Assembly (NCBI RefSeq): GCF_043641925.1
Contig: NZ_JBHZRU010000016.1
Coordinates: 1-64,000, forward strand
Origin: Paenisporosarcina quisquiliarum_A
GTDB lineage: Bacteria; Bacillota; Bacilli; Bacillales_A; Planococcaceae
DNA: 64,000 bases
Reading direction: 5' to 3'
Part shown: piece after piece, positions 1 through 8,379 of the stretch
Layout of the letters: each line of letters opens with the position of its first letter
Position numbering within the stretch: the stretch's first letter is position 1
The notes under the pieces: model-generated
What the model saw: the letters and a program-made list of their open reading frames with translations, nothing else
Database searches by the model: none
What the model was told of the DNA's origin: nothing
Position numbers and translations under genes: made by a program

Positions 1-92
1 AAGTATAAAAAAATAGGATATCACGTTGGATGAGGTGAAGTGATTTTCACTCCACCCCAACATTTGACGGAGAACCTTAAAAAATAGAAATT

Positions 93-216
93 GTTGATTT
101 CCATTACGACGAACGCTTTCCGGGGGCATGGCTTTAGCCGCTTCCCTCGCGAGCTCAGTCCAGGGTCTAAAGCTCATGCTAATCCCCTCGGAGTCGTCGT
201 CTTTATTCCAATCAAC
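93..216. repeat. GC-rich dispersed intergenic repeat, copy 1
   Basis: This block begins GTTGATTTCCATT and ends CAATCAAC, so its termini are inverted (GTTGATT/AATCAAC). Inside it has GACGCTTTCCGGGGG-like, CAGTCCAGGGTCTAAAGCTC and CTCGGAGTCG segments that recur at 9803-9905, 28469-28593 (reverse) and 44733-44858. It is much more GC-rich than its surroundings and can fold along most of its length. GC-rich palindromic repeats of this general type are common between genes in Bacillaceae and Planococcaceae. I cannot assign a family name. Confidence 0.8.
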
Positions 217-304
217 AGAATGCAATATGATTAAATTACCATGTAAGTACCTTAGTTGAGGATCACTTTTATTACTATTACAACTACTTCACAGGGTTTC
301 TAAC

Positions 305-341
305 CACATTAATCACTTCTTGATTAGTGTGAATTTTTTTA
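305..341 (+). terminator. Intrinsic terminator-like hairpin upstream of lemA
   Basis: CACATTAATCA and TGATTAGTGTG form an 11-bp stem with one G-T pair around CTTCT, followed by AATTTTTTT. It may end transcripts entering from the left edge of the window or act as an attenuator before lemA. The rest of 1-423 holds only the GC-rich repeat and no gene. Confidence 0.6.
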
Positions 342-423
342 TTAATGAATTACAAGATGATACAGGTTTTAATGGTCATTAAAAAAGGTAGACATTGACT
401 ATACTATTGAAGAGGTGAAGGAT

Positions 424-1002
424 ATGAAAAAAGGATTAATTCCGATACTTGTGATCGTAGGTATTATTGTTGTTTTAGCACTTATGTTAATTCCTAGTTA
501 TAACGGATTTGTTGAAGGTGAAGAAAATGTTGATGCAGCTTACGCTCAAGTAGATAATCAATTACAGAGACGTTTAGATTTAATTCCTAACTTAGTGAAG
601 ACAGTTGAAGCATTTGCCAAACAAGAGCGTGATGTGATTGCGAGTGTAACGGAAGCACGGGCAAAATTAGCGGGTGCAAATTCACCGCAAGATCAAGCTG
701 AAGCAAATGATGAGTTATCGGGAGCTTTAAGCCGTTTATTGGTGGTTGTCGAAAATTATCCTGATTTAAAATCAGATGCTAACTTCCGACAATTGATGGA
801 TGAACTTGCTGGTACAGAAAATCGACTAGTTGTAGCTCGACAAGATTATAATACAGAAGTTGCTTTGTTCAATAAAAAAGTGAAACGATTCCCTGGTGCC
901 ATGTTGGCGGGCATATTTGGATTTGATGAAAAAGAATACTTTAAAGCAGATGCAGCTGCACAAGATGCACCTGTTGTAGACTTTGGAGGGGACGGGGAAT
1001 GA
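424..1002 (+). CDS. lemA: LemA family membrane protein
   Basis: 192 residues. One N-terminal membrane helix (about residues 4-25, rich in Ile/Val) precedes a helical cytoplasmic or extracytoplasmic domain that contains the family signature around QLQRRLDLIPNLV (residues 45-57) and ends in a short acidic tail. LemA proteins are four-helix-bundle envelope proteins of unknown biochemical role, often paired with TPM-domain proteins, as here. The ATG at 424 is chosen because AGAGGTG (411-417) lies six bases before it; the in-frame GTG at 415 falls inside that ribosome site. The stop overlaps the next start, so the two genes are probably co-translated. Confidence 0.92.
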   Translation: MKKGLIPILVIVGIIVVLALMLIPSYNGFVEGEENVDAAYAQVDNQLQRRLDLIPNLVKTVEAFAKQERDVIASVTEARAKLAGANSPQDQAEANDELSGALSRLLVVVENYPDLKSDANFRQLMDELAGTENRLVVARQDYNTEVALFNKKVKRFPGAMLAGIFGFDEKEYFKADAAAQDAPVVDFGGDGE

Positions 1003-1784
1003 TGAAAAAAGGCGCGCTTTTCATAGGAATTGCGCTTCTTTTTTTCATGTCGCTTTCGCCAATGATTCAAGCGGCAACTGTTCCTAAACCGACTGGTGAT
1101 ATTTACGTCCAAGATTTCGCAGGATTATTAAGTAGTGATCAAAAAGCTGAATTGAATCGGATTGCTTCTCAGTTAGAAGATGGGACAGGTGCTCAAATTG
1201 CGGTATTAACAATTGATTCTCTTAAAGGCGAGGATATTGAGGGTTTTTCAAATCGTGCATTCAGAGAGTATCAGTTGGGTAGTGCTGAAGAAAACAATGG
1301 CGTCATGCTTGTGATTGCCATGGAAGAACGTGAACTATGGGTGGAAGTAGGTTATGGTTTAGAAGGAGCTTTACCAGATGGCAAGGTAGGCAGAATTTTA
1401 GATGAATTTACAGTGCCGTATATGCAACAGGATGCACCAGATCAAGCAATTTTTAATACGATGAAAGTTTTTTATGAAGAAATTGCTAAAGAATATAATT
1501 GGGATGGCGAATCGGTAAACCCAGTTCAACCCAAAAGTAGTAACGAGGGTGGGGGCGTATCTATGTCTACCATTGTCATGATTATTATTATCGTCATTTT
1601 ATTCACCATATTTTCAAACCGTGGTGGTGGAGGAATGGGTCCCGGCTCACGAGGACGACGTGGTGGAATTCCAATGATAGGACCGGGTTCATTTGGTGGA
1701 GGATTTGGTAGCGGTGGAGGCGGAGGTTTCCGATCTGGTGGAGGAGGTTCTTCTGGCGGTGGTGGAGCTGGTCGAAGCTTTTAA
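999..1784 (+). CDS. TPM-domain (YgcG-type) secreted/membrane protein
   Basis: 261 residues. A signal peptide covers about residues 1-25, with a likely cleavage site after IQA. A TPM (TPM_phosphatase) domain spans roughly 30-165, opening with VQDFAGLLSSDQKAEL. A membrane helix follows at about 187-204, and the last 55 residues are almost entirely Gly, Arg, Ser and Phe, ending GGAGRSF. This domain order is typical of YgcG/YdjH-like partners of LemA, which stand immediately upstream with a 4-bp overlap. The function is unproven; roles in envelope maintenance or photosystem repair are known only for distant relatives. The glycine tail is low-complexity but in frame. Confidence 0.88.
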   Translation: MMKKGALFIGIALLFFMSLSPMIQAATVPKPTGDIYVQDFAGLLSSDQKAELNRIASQLEDGTGAQIAVLTIDSLKGEDIEGFSNRAFREYQLGSAEENNGVMLVIAMEERELWVEVGYGLEGALPDGKVGRILDEFTVPYMQQDAPDQAIFNTMKVFYEEIAKEYNWDGESVNPVQPKSSNEGGGVSMSTIVMIIIIVILFTIFSNRGGGGMGPGSRGRRGGIPMIGPGSFGGGFGSGGGGGFRSGGGGSSGGGGAGRSF

Positions 1785-1812
1785 ATGAAACAATCAATGA
1801 AGGAGCATGAAG

Positions 1813-2046
1813 ATGCAAATACAATTTTACACACGTCCCAATTGTCCACTGTGCGATGAAGCGAAGCTGATGCTACAGCTTGTTGCAGAAGATGTGGACA
1901 TTGAAATTGAAGAAATTAATATCGAAAAAAATGATCAAATTCATGAAAAATACCTGATTCGTATTCCTGTCATTGAGCAAGATGGTCAAGTAATACAAGA
2001 AGGAAGAATCGATTATCCAACATTATTTGAAGCGCTAAGTAATTAA
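1813..2046 (+). CDS. Small glutaredoxin-like thiol protein
   Basis: 77 residues with a thioredoxin fold. The CPLC redox motif is at residues 11-14 and the cis-proline at IPVI (about residues 55-58). It belongs to the glutaredoxin-like DUF836 family and probably handles thiol-disulfide exchange in the cytoplasm. The ATG at 1813 lies eight bases from AAGGAG (1799-1804); the ATG at 1807 is only two bases away and is unlikely. It sits 28 bp after the TPM gene, so co-transcription is plausible. Confidence 0.88.
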   Translation: MQIQFYTRPNCPLCDEAKLMLQLVAEDVDIEIEEINIEKNDQIHEKYLIRIPVIEQDGQVIQEGRIDYPTLFEALSN

Positions 2047-2122
2047 TTAAATGCTAAAGAGTTTAGAATAGGCGTGTACAATGTGCCTGTCTTAACTGAA
2101 GCTCTATGTAAATAACCAAAAG

Positions 2123-2155
2123 CCGGTTCTCCATTTAGAGAATCGGTTTTTTTTC
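2123..2155 (+). terminator. Intrinsic terminator after the glutaredoxin gene
   Basis: CCGGTTCTC and GAGAATCGG pair (one G-T) around a 7-base loop and are followed by eight T. Confidence 0.85.
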
Positions 2156-2223
2156 GTATGTAAGACTGTTCATGAGGATCGTTTATACAATTCTTGGGGT
2201 ATGCATATTGGCCGGCTCACCAA

Positions 2224-2392
2224 GTTAACTAGGTAATTGAGACGTGTTTGATTGATAAAAGGCTGAGTTTGATTGATAAATCGTCAGGTTGATTGATAAA
2301 TCTCCATTTTGATTGATAAACTAATCCGTTTGATTGATAAATTTTTAAAAGGAAATCTACCTCAAAAAAATCGTCTCATTAACCAAGTAAAC
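2224..2392 (+). repeat. Five-unit GATTGATAAA element, copy 1
   Basis: Five copies of TTTGATTGATAAA (the third reads GTTGATTGATAAA) start at 2247, 2268, 2288, 2308 and 2329, giving steps of 21, 20, 20 and 21 bp. The head contains GTTAACTAGG and GAGAC (2239-2243); the tail has GTCTC (2373-2377) followed by ATTAACC. GAGAC to GTCTC spans 139 bp. The same architecture recurs at 34183-34344 and, inverted, at 53121-53277. No open reading frame runs through it. It lies between a terminator and the cggR promoter. Confidence 0.9.
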
Positions 2393-2533
2393 TCTTCATT
2401 GAAACACTTTCTTAAAACAGAAGCTTAGCGAAAACCAATACCATTCAAGGGGAACATTCCGCTCATCGCCCCATGTCTTTTTACAATTTTTCTATTGTTT
2501 CAAGTGTTAAGTAATTAATTAGCGCTTTTTTGT

Positions 2534-2562
2534 TTGCATTTTAAAATAATTAAGCGTAAACT
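2534..2562 (+). promoter_or_regulatory. Candidate SigA promoter of cggR-gap
   Basis: TTGCAT (2534-2539), 17 bp, TAAACT (2557-2562). The predicted start is just upstream of the CggR operator, so bound repressor would block early elongation, as in B. subtilis. Confidence 0.55.
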
Positions 2563-2574
2563 AAAATTATTAAG

Positions 2575-2610
2575 CGGGACACATTTTAAGTATGTGGGAC
2601 AAATATTGCC
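2575..2610 (+). promoter_or_regulatory. CggR operator
   Basis: Two half sites, CGGGAC at 2575 and TGGGAC at 2595, are exactly 20 bp apart. This is the spacing of the B. subtilis pattern CGGGAC-N6-TGTC-N4-CGGGAC-N6-TGTC. The TGTC positions read TAAG and TGCC here, so the match is partial. Its place just before cggR supports autoregulation relieved by fructose-1,6-bisphosphate. Confidence 0.75.
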
Positions 2611-2639
2611 CAACTGAAAAGGTGATTGAGGAGAATGCT

Positions 2640-3677
2640 ATGAATAACTTACTTCAAGCACAATTAAAAATAGTTCCTGAAATGCCTTTATTAATACAGA
2701 AACGATACAAAGTGTTGATGGCGATTTTGTTAGCAGGAGAAATCGGCAGGCGTTCATTAAGTGAACTGGTTCATTTAACAGAACGAGAAACAAGAAAAGA
2801 AACGGATTTATTAAATCAACAAGGATTAATCACTATTCGATCTGCAGGCATGGAAATCACACAAGAGGGTAAAGATGTTTTAGACACCTTAAAAGATGTC
2901 ATTCATGAATGGTCAGGGCTCATTCAGCTTGAGCAACAGCTGCAACAAACTTACAACCTTTCTCGTGTCATCATTGTGCCAGGCGATAGTGAAGAAAATA
3001 ATTTAGCAAAATCATTACTTGGTCAAGTGGCTGCTAAGCAACTTAATTGCTTGACGGAACCTAAGCAAATCGTTGCCGTAACTGGTGGAGGTACAATCGC
3101 TTCTATTGCGGAGTACCTGACACAATTTGTGAAGCAAAAGACATTAACGTATGTTGCTGCACGTGGTGGTATTGGGGAAGAGGTTCAACTCCAAGCGAAT
3201 ACAATTGCCGCTTCTTTTGCAATAGCAACGAATGGTTTATCTAGAACTCTTTATTTGCCAGATCATTTAAGTGAAGAAGCCTACAATATGATGATGAAAG
3301 AACCGGTCATTAAAGAAATGCTTGAGCTTTACGACCAAACTTCTGTTGTGATTCATGGAATTGGTGATGCAATAGAAATGGCAAGGCGACGCAATTCAAC
3401 CCCTGAAGAAATTCAAACCATTGAACAAGCAGGAGCTGTAGGTGAAGCCTTTGGGTATTATTTCAATAAAGATGGAAAAGCAGTTCATCGTATTCGGACT
3501 GTGGGTATTCAATTGAAGCAATTAGAAAGTGTGCAACATTTACTGGCTGTGGCAGGTGGGTCATCAAAAGCAGCCGCTATAGGATCTTATTTAAAGCATG
3601 CACCTCCACAGACTGTATTAATTACAGATGAAGGTGCTGCAAAAGAATTAGTAAAACAAAACCGCGATATAAATTAG
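2640..3677 (+). CDS. cggR: Central glycolytic genes regulator CggR
   Basis: 345 residues, SorC family. An N-terminal winged-helix DNA-binding domain (about 1-85, RRSLSELVHLTERETRKE as recognition region) is followed by a sugar-phosphate-binding domain (GGGTIASIAEY, AARGGIGEEVQLQANT, VAGGSSKAAAI). In B. subtilis it represses the gap operon and is released by fructose-1,6-bisphosphate. The start is the ATG at 2640, behind GAGGAG (2628-2633); its N-terminus MNNLLQAQ resembles MNQLIQAQ of B. subtilis CggR. The longer ORF beginning at 2592 would begin inside the operator. gap follows 12 bp later. Confidence 0.95.
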   Translation: MNNLLQAQLKIVPEMPLLIQKRYKVLMAILLAGEIGRRSLSELVHLTERETRKETDLLNQQGLITIRSAGMEITQEGKDVLDTLKDVIHEWSGLIQLEQQLQQTYNLSRVIIVPGDSEENNLAKSLLGQVAAKQLNCLTEPKQIVAVTGGGTIASIAEYLTQFVKQKTLTYVAARGGIGEEVQLQANTIAASFAIATNGLSRTLYLPDHLSEEAYNMMMKEPVIKEMLELYDQTSVVIHGIGDAIEMARRRNSTPEEIQTIEQAGAVGEAFGYYFNKDGKAVHRIRTVGIQLKQLESVQHLLAVAGGSSKAAAIGSYLKHAPPQTVLITDEGAAKELVKQNRDIN

Positions 3678-3689
3678 GAGGAAAATTAG

Positions 3690-4697
3690 ATGACTTTAAA
3701 ATTAGCGATTAATGGATTTGGACGTATTGGACGAGTAGTATTCAGAGAAGCTTTACAACAAGGTGAAGTAGAAGTAGTAGCAATTAACGATTTAACAGAT
3801 GCTGCGATGCTTGCACATCTATTGAAATACGATTCAGTACATGGCATTTTTGATGCTGACGTTTCTTCTGAAGGTGAATTCTTAGTAGTCAACGGTAAAA
3901 AGGTTCGCGTTTATGCAGAAAAAGATCCTTCAGTATTACCTTGGAAAGACTTAGAAATCGATATCGTGATTGAAAGTACTGGTATTTTCCGTGACGTTGA
4001 ATCTGCAGGGAAACATCTTGAAGCAGGAGCTAAAAAAGTTATCGTATCTTCTCCTGGTAAGAGCGGTATGTCTACATTCGTAATGGGTGTAAACCACGAA
4101 ACTTACAATGCTGAAACAGATCACGTTGTTTCTAACGCATCATGTACAACGAATAGCTTAGCTCCAGTAGCTAAAGTTCTTCATGAGCAATTTGGTATCA
4201 AACGTGGAATGATGACAACGATTCATTCATATACAAATGACCAACGAATTCTAGATTTACCACATGAAGATTACCGTCGTGCACGTGCGGCTGCGGAATC
4301 AATGATTCCAACGTCAACAGGTGCTGCAGCAGCAGTATCTTTAGTGCTTCCTGAGTTAAAAGGGAAATTAGATGGTATGGCGGTTCGCGTACCAACTCCA
4401 AACGTTTCATTAGTAGATTTAGTTGTAGAACTTGAAAAAGATGTAACAACTGAAGAAGTAAATGCTGCTTTAAAATCTGCATCTGAAAATGAACTGAATG
4501 GTTATTTAGAATACAATGAATTGCCTTTAGTATCACGTGACTACAATGGTAATTCAGCTTCATCTACTGTTGATGGATTATCAACAATGGTTCTTGAGAA
4601 AAACATGGTGAAAGTTCTTTCTTGGTATGACAATGAAACTGGCTATTCATCACGTTGTATCGACCTTGCTCTACACATGTACAGCAAAGGATTATAA
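3690..4697 (+). CDS. gap: Glyceraldehyde-3-phosphate dehydrogenase (glycolytic)
   Basis: 335 residues, full length. It converts glyceraldehyde 3-phosphate, NAD+ and phosphate to 1,3-bisphosphoglycerate. Visible features are the Rossmann motif NGFGRIG (8-14), the active-site SNASCTTN with catalytic Cys near 152, and the C-terminal SWYDNETGYS. The start has a strong AGGAGG 8 bases upstream. As first structural gene after cggR it should be the CggR-regulated glycolytic enzyme (GapA type). A strong hairpin lies between it and pgk. Confidence 0.97.
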   Translation: MTLKLAINGFGRIGRVVFREALQQGEVEVVAINDLTDAAMLAHLLKYDSVHGIFDADVSSEGEFLVVNGKKVRVYAEKDPSVLPWKDLEIDIVIESTGIFRDVESAGKHLEAGAKKVIVSSPGKSGMSTFVMGVNHETYNAETDHVVSNASCTTNSLAPVAKVLHEQFGIKRGMMTTIHSYTNDQRILDLPHEDYRRARAAAESMIPTSTGAAAAVSLVLPELKGKLDGMAVRVPTPNVSLVDLVVELEKDVTTEEVNAALKSASENELNGYLEYNELPLVSRDYNGNSASSTVDGLSTMVLEKNMVKVLSWYDNETGYSSRCIDLALHMYSKGL

Positions 4698-4762
4698 GAC
4701 TTTAAGTCATAGAGGAAAGTAGCGAAACTCGCTTTTAACCTCTATAATAGAAGAGGGTAAAA

Positions 4763-4796
4763 GGAACGGAGGTACCCTCCGTTCCTCTTCTTTTTA
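4763..4796 (+). terminator. Terminator between gap and pgk
   Basis: GGAACGGAGG and CCTCCGTTCC form a perfect 10-bp stem with loop TAC, followed by TCTTCTTTTT. It would make a separate cggR-gap transcript and reduce read-through into pgk. Confidence 0.85.
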
Positions 4797-4878
4797 TACG
4801 GATAGAAAGTATAACTTTCCAGCACAGTATAAAAATACACAATAGCTTGCACCATTACGGATGTGGAGGAGATTCTTC

Positions 4879-6066
4879 TTGAAACAAAAACAGACAATGC
4901 AACATGTAGAACTAGGTGGAAAACGAGTTTTTTGCCGAGTAGATTTTAATGTACCGATGGAAAATGGTGAAATTACGGACGATACACGTATCCGTGCAGC
5001 ATTACCAACTATTCAACATTTAATCGACAAAGATGCAAAAGTCATTTTGGCTAGCCATATGGGACGACCAAAAGGTGAAGTTACAGAAGAATTCCGATTG
5101 AATGCTGTTGGAAAGCATTTAAGTGATTTATTACATAAACCTGTTTTGAAATTAGATGAATCAATTGGCGAAAGCGTGGAAACAGCTATTGCTGAGATGA
5201 AAAATGGAGAGGTTGTTCTCCTTGAAAATGTACGTTTCCATAAAGGCGAAGAAAAGAATGATCCTGAATTAGCTGAGAAATTTGCGAAGCTAGCAGACGT
5301 TTATGTAAATGATGCATTTGGTGCTGCACATCGTGCTCATGCTTCTACTGAAGGAATTGCGAAGCATCTACCAGCAGTTTCTGGTTTATTGATGGAAAAG
5401 GAACTAGATGTACTTGGTAAAGCCTTATCGCAACCTGAACGTCCTTTCACTGCCATTATTGGTGGTTCTAAAGTTAAAGATAAAATTGGTGTCATTAATC
5501 ACCTTTTAGATAAAGTGGACAACCTGTTAATTGGTGGTGGCTTATCTTATACATTCTCGAAAGCTCAAGGATATGAAATCGGGAATTCTTTACTTGAGGA
5601 AGATAAGATTGATTTAGCTAAATCATTTATTGAAAAGGCAAAAGAAAAAGGCGTAAAACTGTATTTACCGATAGATGTAGTCGTTGCGAGCGAGTTTTCA
5701 AAGGATGCTGAAACGAAAGTAGTGGATATTACAGATATCCCGTCTGACTGGATGGGATTAGATATCGGACCGAAAACGTCAGCTCAATATGCGGACGTGA
5801 TTCAAAATTCGAAACTAATTATTTGGAATGGACCTATGGGTGTGTTTGAATTGACACCATTTGAAGCGGGCACGAAAGGCGTTGCACAAGCGATGGCATC
5901 TTCTCAAGCCTATACAGTAATTGGTGGTGGAGATTCTGCTGCAGCTGTTGAAAAGTTTGAAGTGGCTGATCAAATGGACCATATCTCTACTGGTGGCGGT
6001 GCTTCGTTAGAATTTATGGAGGGCAAAGACTTGCCTGGAGTAGAAGCTTTAAACGATCAAAAATAA
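4879..6066 (+). CDS. pgk: Phosphoglycerate kinase
   Basis: 395 residues, the normal family length. It makes ATP from 1,3-bisphosphoglycerate. Motifs include FCRVDFNVP (substrate-binding N-domain), ASHMGRPKG, YVNDAFGAAHRAHAS, GGSKVKDKI and GGGDSAAAVEKF (nucleotide site). The TTG at 4879 is chosen over the ATG at 4861 because GGAGGA (4865-4870) would then sit eight bases away and the N-terminus would align with B. subtilis Pgk; the ATG at 4897 is an alternative. tpiA follows after 12 bp. Confidence 0.96.
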   Translation: MKQKQTMQHVELGGKRVFCRVDFNVPMENGEITDDTRIRAALPTIQHLIDKDAKVILASHMGRPKGEVTEEFRLNAVGKHLSDLLHKPVLKLDESIGESVETAIAEMKNGEVVLLENVRFHKGEEKNDPELAEKFAKLADVYVNDAFGAAHRAHASTEGIAKHLPAVSGLLMEKELDVLGKALSQPERPFTAIIGGSKVKDKIGVINHLLDKVDNLLIGGGLSYTFSKAQGYEIGNSLLEEDKIDLAKSFIEKAKEKGVKLYLPIDVVVASEFSKDAETKVVDITDIPSDWMGLDIGPKTSAQYADVIQNSKLIIWNGPMGVFELTPFEAGTKGVAQAMASSQAYTVIGGGDSAAAVEKFEVADQMDHISTGGGASLEFMEGKDLPGVEALNDQK

Positions 6067-6078
6067 GGAGGAATTCGT

Positions 6079-6840
6079 ATGAGAAAACCGATTATTGCTG
6101 GTAACTGGAAAATGTACAAAACACTATCTGAAGCGAAGAAATTTGCTGAAGAAGTAAGAGGACTTGCGCCAGATGCTGGGAAAATAGATTCTGTTATATG
6201 CGCACCTTCTTTATTCTTAGAGCCATTAACCCATATTGTAGCTGACTCAGCAATTTCTCTTGGTGCACAAAATATGCACTATGAAGTAGAAGGCGCTTTT
6301 ACTGGAGAAGTCAGCCCAGTTCAATTAGCTGATTTAGACATAACGTATGTTATTTTAGGTCACTCTGAGCGACGTCAATACTTTAATGAAACCGATGAAG
6401 CTGTTAATAAAAAAGCACATGCCGCGTTCGCTCATTCATTATCTCCAATTGTTTGTGTAGGCGAAACTTTAGAAGAGCGTGAAGCTGGCCAAACAACTGC
6501 CAAAGTGGAGGGCCAAGTTGAAAAAGCACTTGCTGGTTTGTCAGCAGAACAAGTAAAAACAATGGTTATTGCATACGAACCTATTTGGGCAATTGGAACA
6601 GGTAAAACAGCTACTTCTGATGATGCAAATGATGTGTGCCAATCTATTCGTGAAAAAGTTGCCCATTTATATAGTAAAGACGTAGCGGATGCTGTTCGTA
6701 TTCAGTATGGTGGATCTGTAAAACCAGAAAATATCGTGGAATTGCTTTCGAAAACTCATATCGATGGTGCACTAGTCGGTGGAGCAAGTCTTGAATCATC
6801 GTCATTCGTGAAATTATTGGAGGCAGGCGCACATGCCTAA
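6079..6840 (+). CDS. tpiA: Triosephosphate isomerase
   Basis: 253 residues. It interconverts dihydroxyacetone phosphate and glyceraldehyde 3-phosphate. Catalytic residues are visible: Asn/Lys in AGNWKMYK, His in LGHSERR, Glu in AYEPIWAIGTG, and the phosphate loop GGSVKPEN. AAGGAGG sits at optimal distance. The last 8 bp overlap the start of gpmI, indicating translational coupling. Confidence 0.97.
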   Translation: MRKPIIAGNWKMYKTLSEAKKFAEEVRGLAPDAGKIDSVICAPSLFLEPLTHIVADSAISLGAQNMHYEVEGAFTGEVSPVQLADLDITYVILGHSERRQYFNETDEAVNKKAHAAFAHSLSPIVCVGETLEEREAGQTTAKVEGQVEKALAGLSAEQVKTMVIAYEPIWAIGTGKTATSDDANDVCQSIREKVAHLYSKDVADAVRIQYGGSVKPENIVELLSKTHIDGALVGGASLESSSFVKLLEAGAHA

Positions 6841-8377
6841 ATCTCCAGTAGCTTTAATTATTCTTGATGGTTTCGCACTTCGAAATGAAGTATTTGGAAA
6901 TGCCGTTGCCCAAGCAAAGAAACCGAACTTTGATCGGTATTGGAATGACTACTCACATGCTTCTTTAATTGCTTCTGGGAATGCAGTTGGCCTTCCTGAA
7001 GGACAAATGGGGAACTCAGAAGTTGGTCATTTAAACATTGGTGCAGGACGAATTGTTTATCAAAACCTGACTCGTATTCATAAATCAATTGCAGATGGCG
7101 ACTTCTATCAAAATGCAGCATTTCTAGAAGCAATCGCTCATGTAAAAGCTCATGGATCTAAGCTGCACTTGATGGGCTTACTGTCTGATGGTGGCGTGCA
7201 TTCGCATTATGAGCATCTATTTGCTTTATTACAAGTGGCTAAAACACACGGTTTAGAGGATGTTTATGTTCATGGTTTCTTAGATGGACGAGATGTGGGA
7301 CCTAAAACGGCTTTAACTTATATTGAAGAAACAGAACGTCAAATGAATGAAATTGGCGTTGGTCAATTCGCTAGTATAAGTGGTCGTTATTATGCAATGG
7401 ATCGTGACCGCAGATGGGAACGACTAGAGAAAGCCTACCGAGTACTCGTAGATGGTGTTGGTGAGGTTGCTTCATCTGCAAGTGCTGGCGTAATGGCTTC
7501 ATATGATTTGGATGTAGCAGATGAATTTGTTCTACCCTTTTCAATCATGGGAAATGGAAAGCCATTAGCTACAATTGATTCAAACGACGCGGTCATTTTC
7601 TTTAATTTTAGACCCGATCGAGCGATTCAATTATCTTCAGTCTTTACCAATCCAAGTTGTGAAACGACTTTTGCTTTAAGTCCAAAGCATCCGACTGATT
7701 TGAAGTTTGTTACATTTACTTCTTATAGTGAAGATGTGAAGGCATCAGTTGCTTATGACAATGAAGACTTAAAGAATACCGTTGGAGAAGTACTATCTTT
7801 AAATGGCAAAACTCAATTGAGAATTGCTGAAACAGAAAAGTATCCACATGTGACATTTTTCATGAGTGGCGGGAGAGAAGAACGCTTTCCTGGTGAAGAT
7901 CGAATATTGATCGATTCACCGAAAGTTGCCACATATGATTTACAGCCTGAAATGAGTGCCTATGAAGTGACAGATGCTTTACTCGCAGCGATCGAATCGG
8001 ATAAGTTTGATGCCATTCTTTTAAACTTTGCTAATCCAGATATGGTTGGACATAGTGGAATGCTTGAACCCACTATACGGGCGATTGAAGTTGTGGATGA
8101 ATGTCTTGGTAAAATCGTAGATGCCATTTTAGCGAAAAATGGTTCGGCTATTATCACTGCAGACCATGGGAATTCGGATGAAGTTGTGACTGTTGAAGGG
8201 ACACCGATGACAGCTCATACAACGAATCCAGTTCCAGTCATTGTGACGCAACGAAATGTGGATTTACGCACAGATGGCATTTTAGCCGATTTAGCTCCAA
8301 CCATGTTACACTTATTAGGTATCGAACCACCGCCTGAAATGACAGGTAAAACACTACTAAAAGCTGAGGAGATATAA
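6833..8377 (+). CDS. gpmI: 2,3-bisphosphoglycerate-independent phosphoglycerate mutase
   Basis: 514 residues, alkaline-phosphatase-like fold with Mn2+. It interconverts 3- and 2-phosphoglycerate. The N-terminus LIILDGFALR carries a metal Asp, the phosphoserine is in GNSEVGHLNIGAGR (about residue 62), and the metal site TADHGNSDEV is near the C-terminus. The ribosome site is inside the end of tpiA. Sensitivity to pH during sporulation is known for the Bacillus enzyme. Confidence 0.97.
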   Translation: MPKSPVALIILDGFALRNEVFGNAVAQAKKPNFDRYWNDYSHASLIASGNAVGLPEGQMGNSEVGHLNIGAGRIVYQNLTRIHKSIADGDFYQNAAFLEAIAHVKAHGSKLHLMGLLSDGGVHSHYEHLFALLQVAKTHGLEDVYVHGFLDGRDVGPKTALTYIEETERQMNEIGVGQFASISGRYYAMDRDRRWERLEKAYRVLVDGVGEVASSASAGVMASYDLDVADEFVLPFSIMGNGKPLATIDSNDAVIFFNFRPDRAIQLSSVFTNPSCETTFALSPKHPTDLKFVTFTSYSEDVKASVAYDNEDLKNTVGEVLSLNGKTQLRIAETEKYPHVTFFMSGGREERFPGEDRILIDSPKVATYDLQPEMSAYEVTDALLAAIESDKFDAILLNFANPDMVGHSGMLEPTIRAIEVVDECLGKIVDAILAKNGSAIITADHGNSDEVVTVEGTPMTAHTTNPVPVIVTQRNVDLRTDGILADLAPTMLHLLGIEPPPEMTGKTLLKAEEI

Positions 8378-8379
8378 AC

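Noticed and set aside
1603..1824. Reverse-strand ORF in the Gly-rich tail of the TPM gene
   Set aside because: It is the antisense of GGT/GGA-rich repeats, has no ribosome site and no family features.
2224..2392. Phased repeat as a CRISPR array
   Set aside because: Units of 13 bp with 7-8 bp linkers are far too short, spacers are not unique-length 30-mers, and no cas genes are present.
2224..2392. Phased repeat as DnaA boxes or a plasmid iteron origin
   Set aside because: Units do not match TTATCCACA, and three dispersed copies in chromosomal intergenic sites do not fit a single origin; a partition-like role stays open.
4198..4563. 121-codon reverse ORF inside gap
   Set aside because: Antisense shadow of a highly expressed gene, His/Leu-rich translation, no ribosome site.
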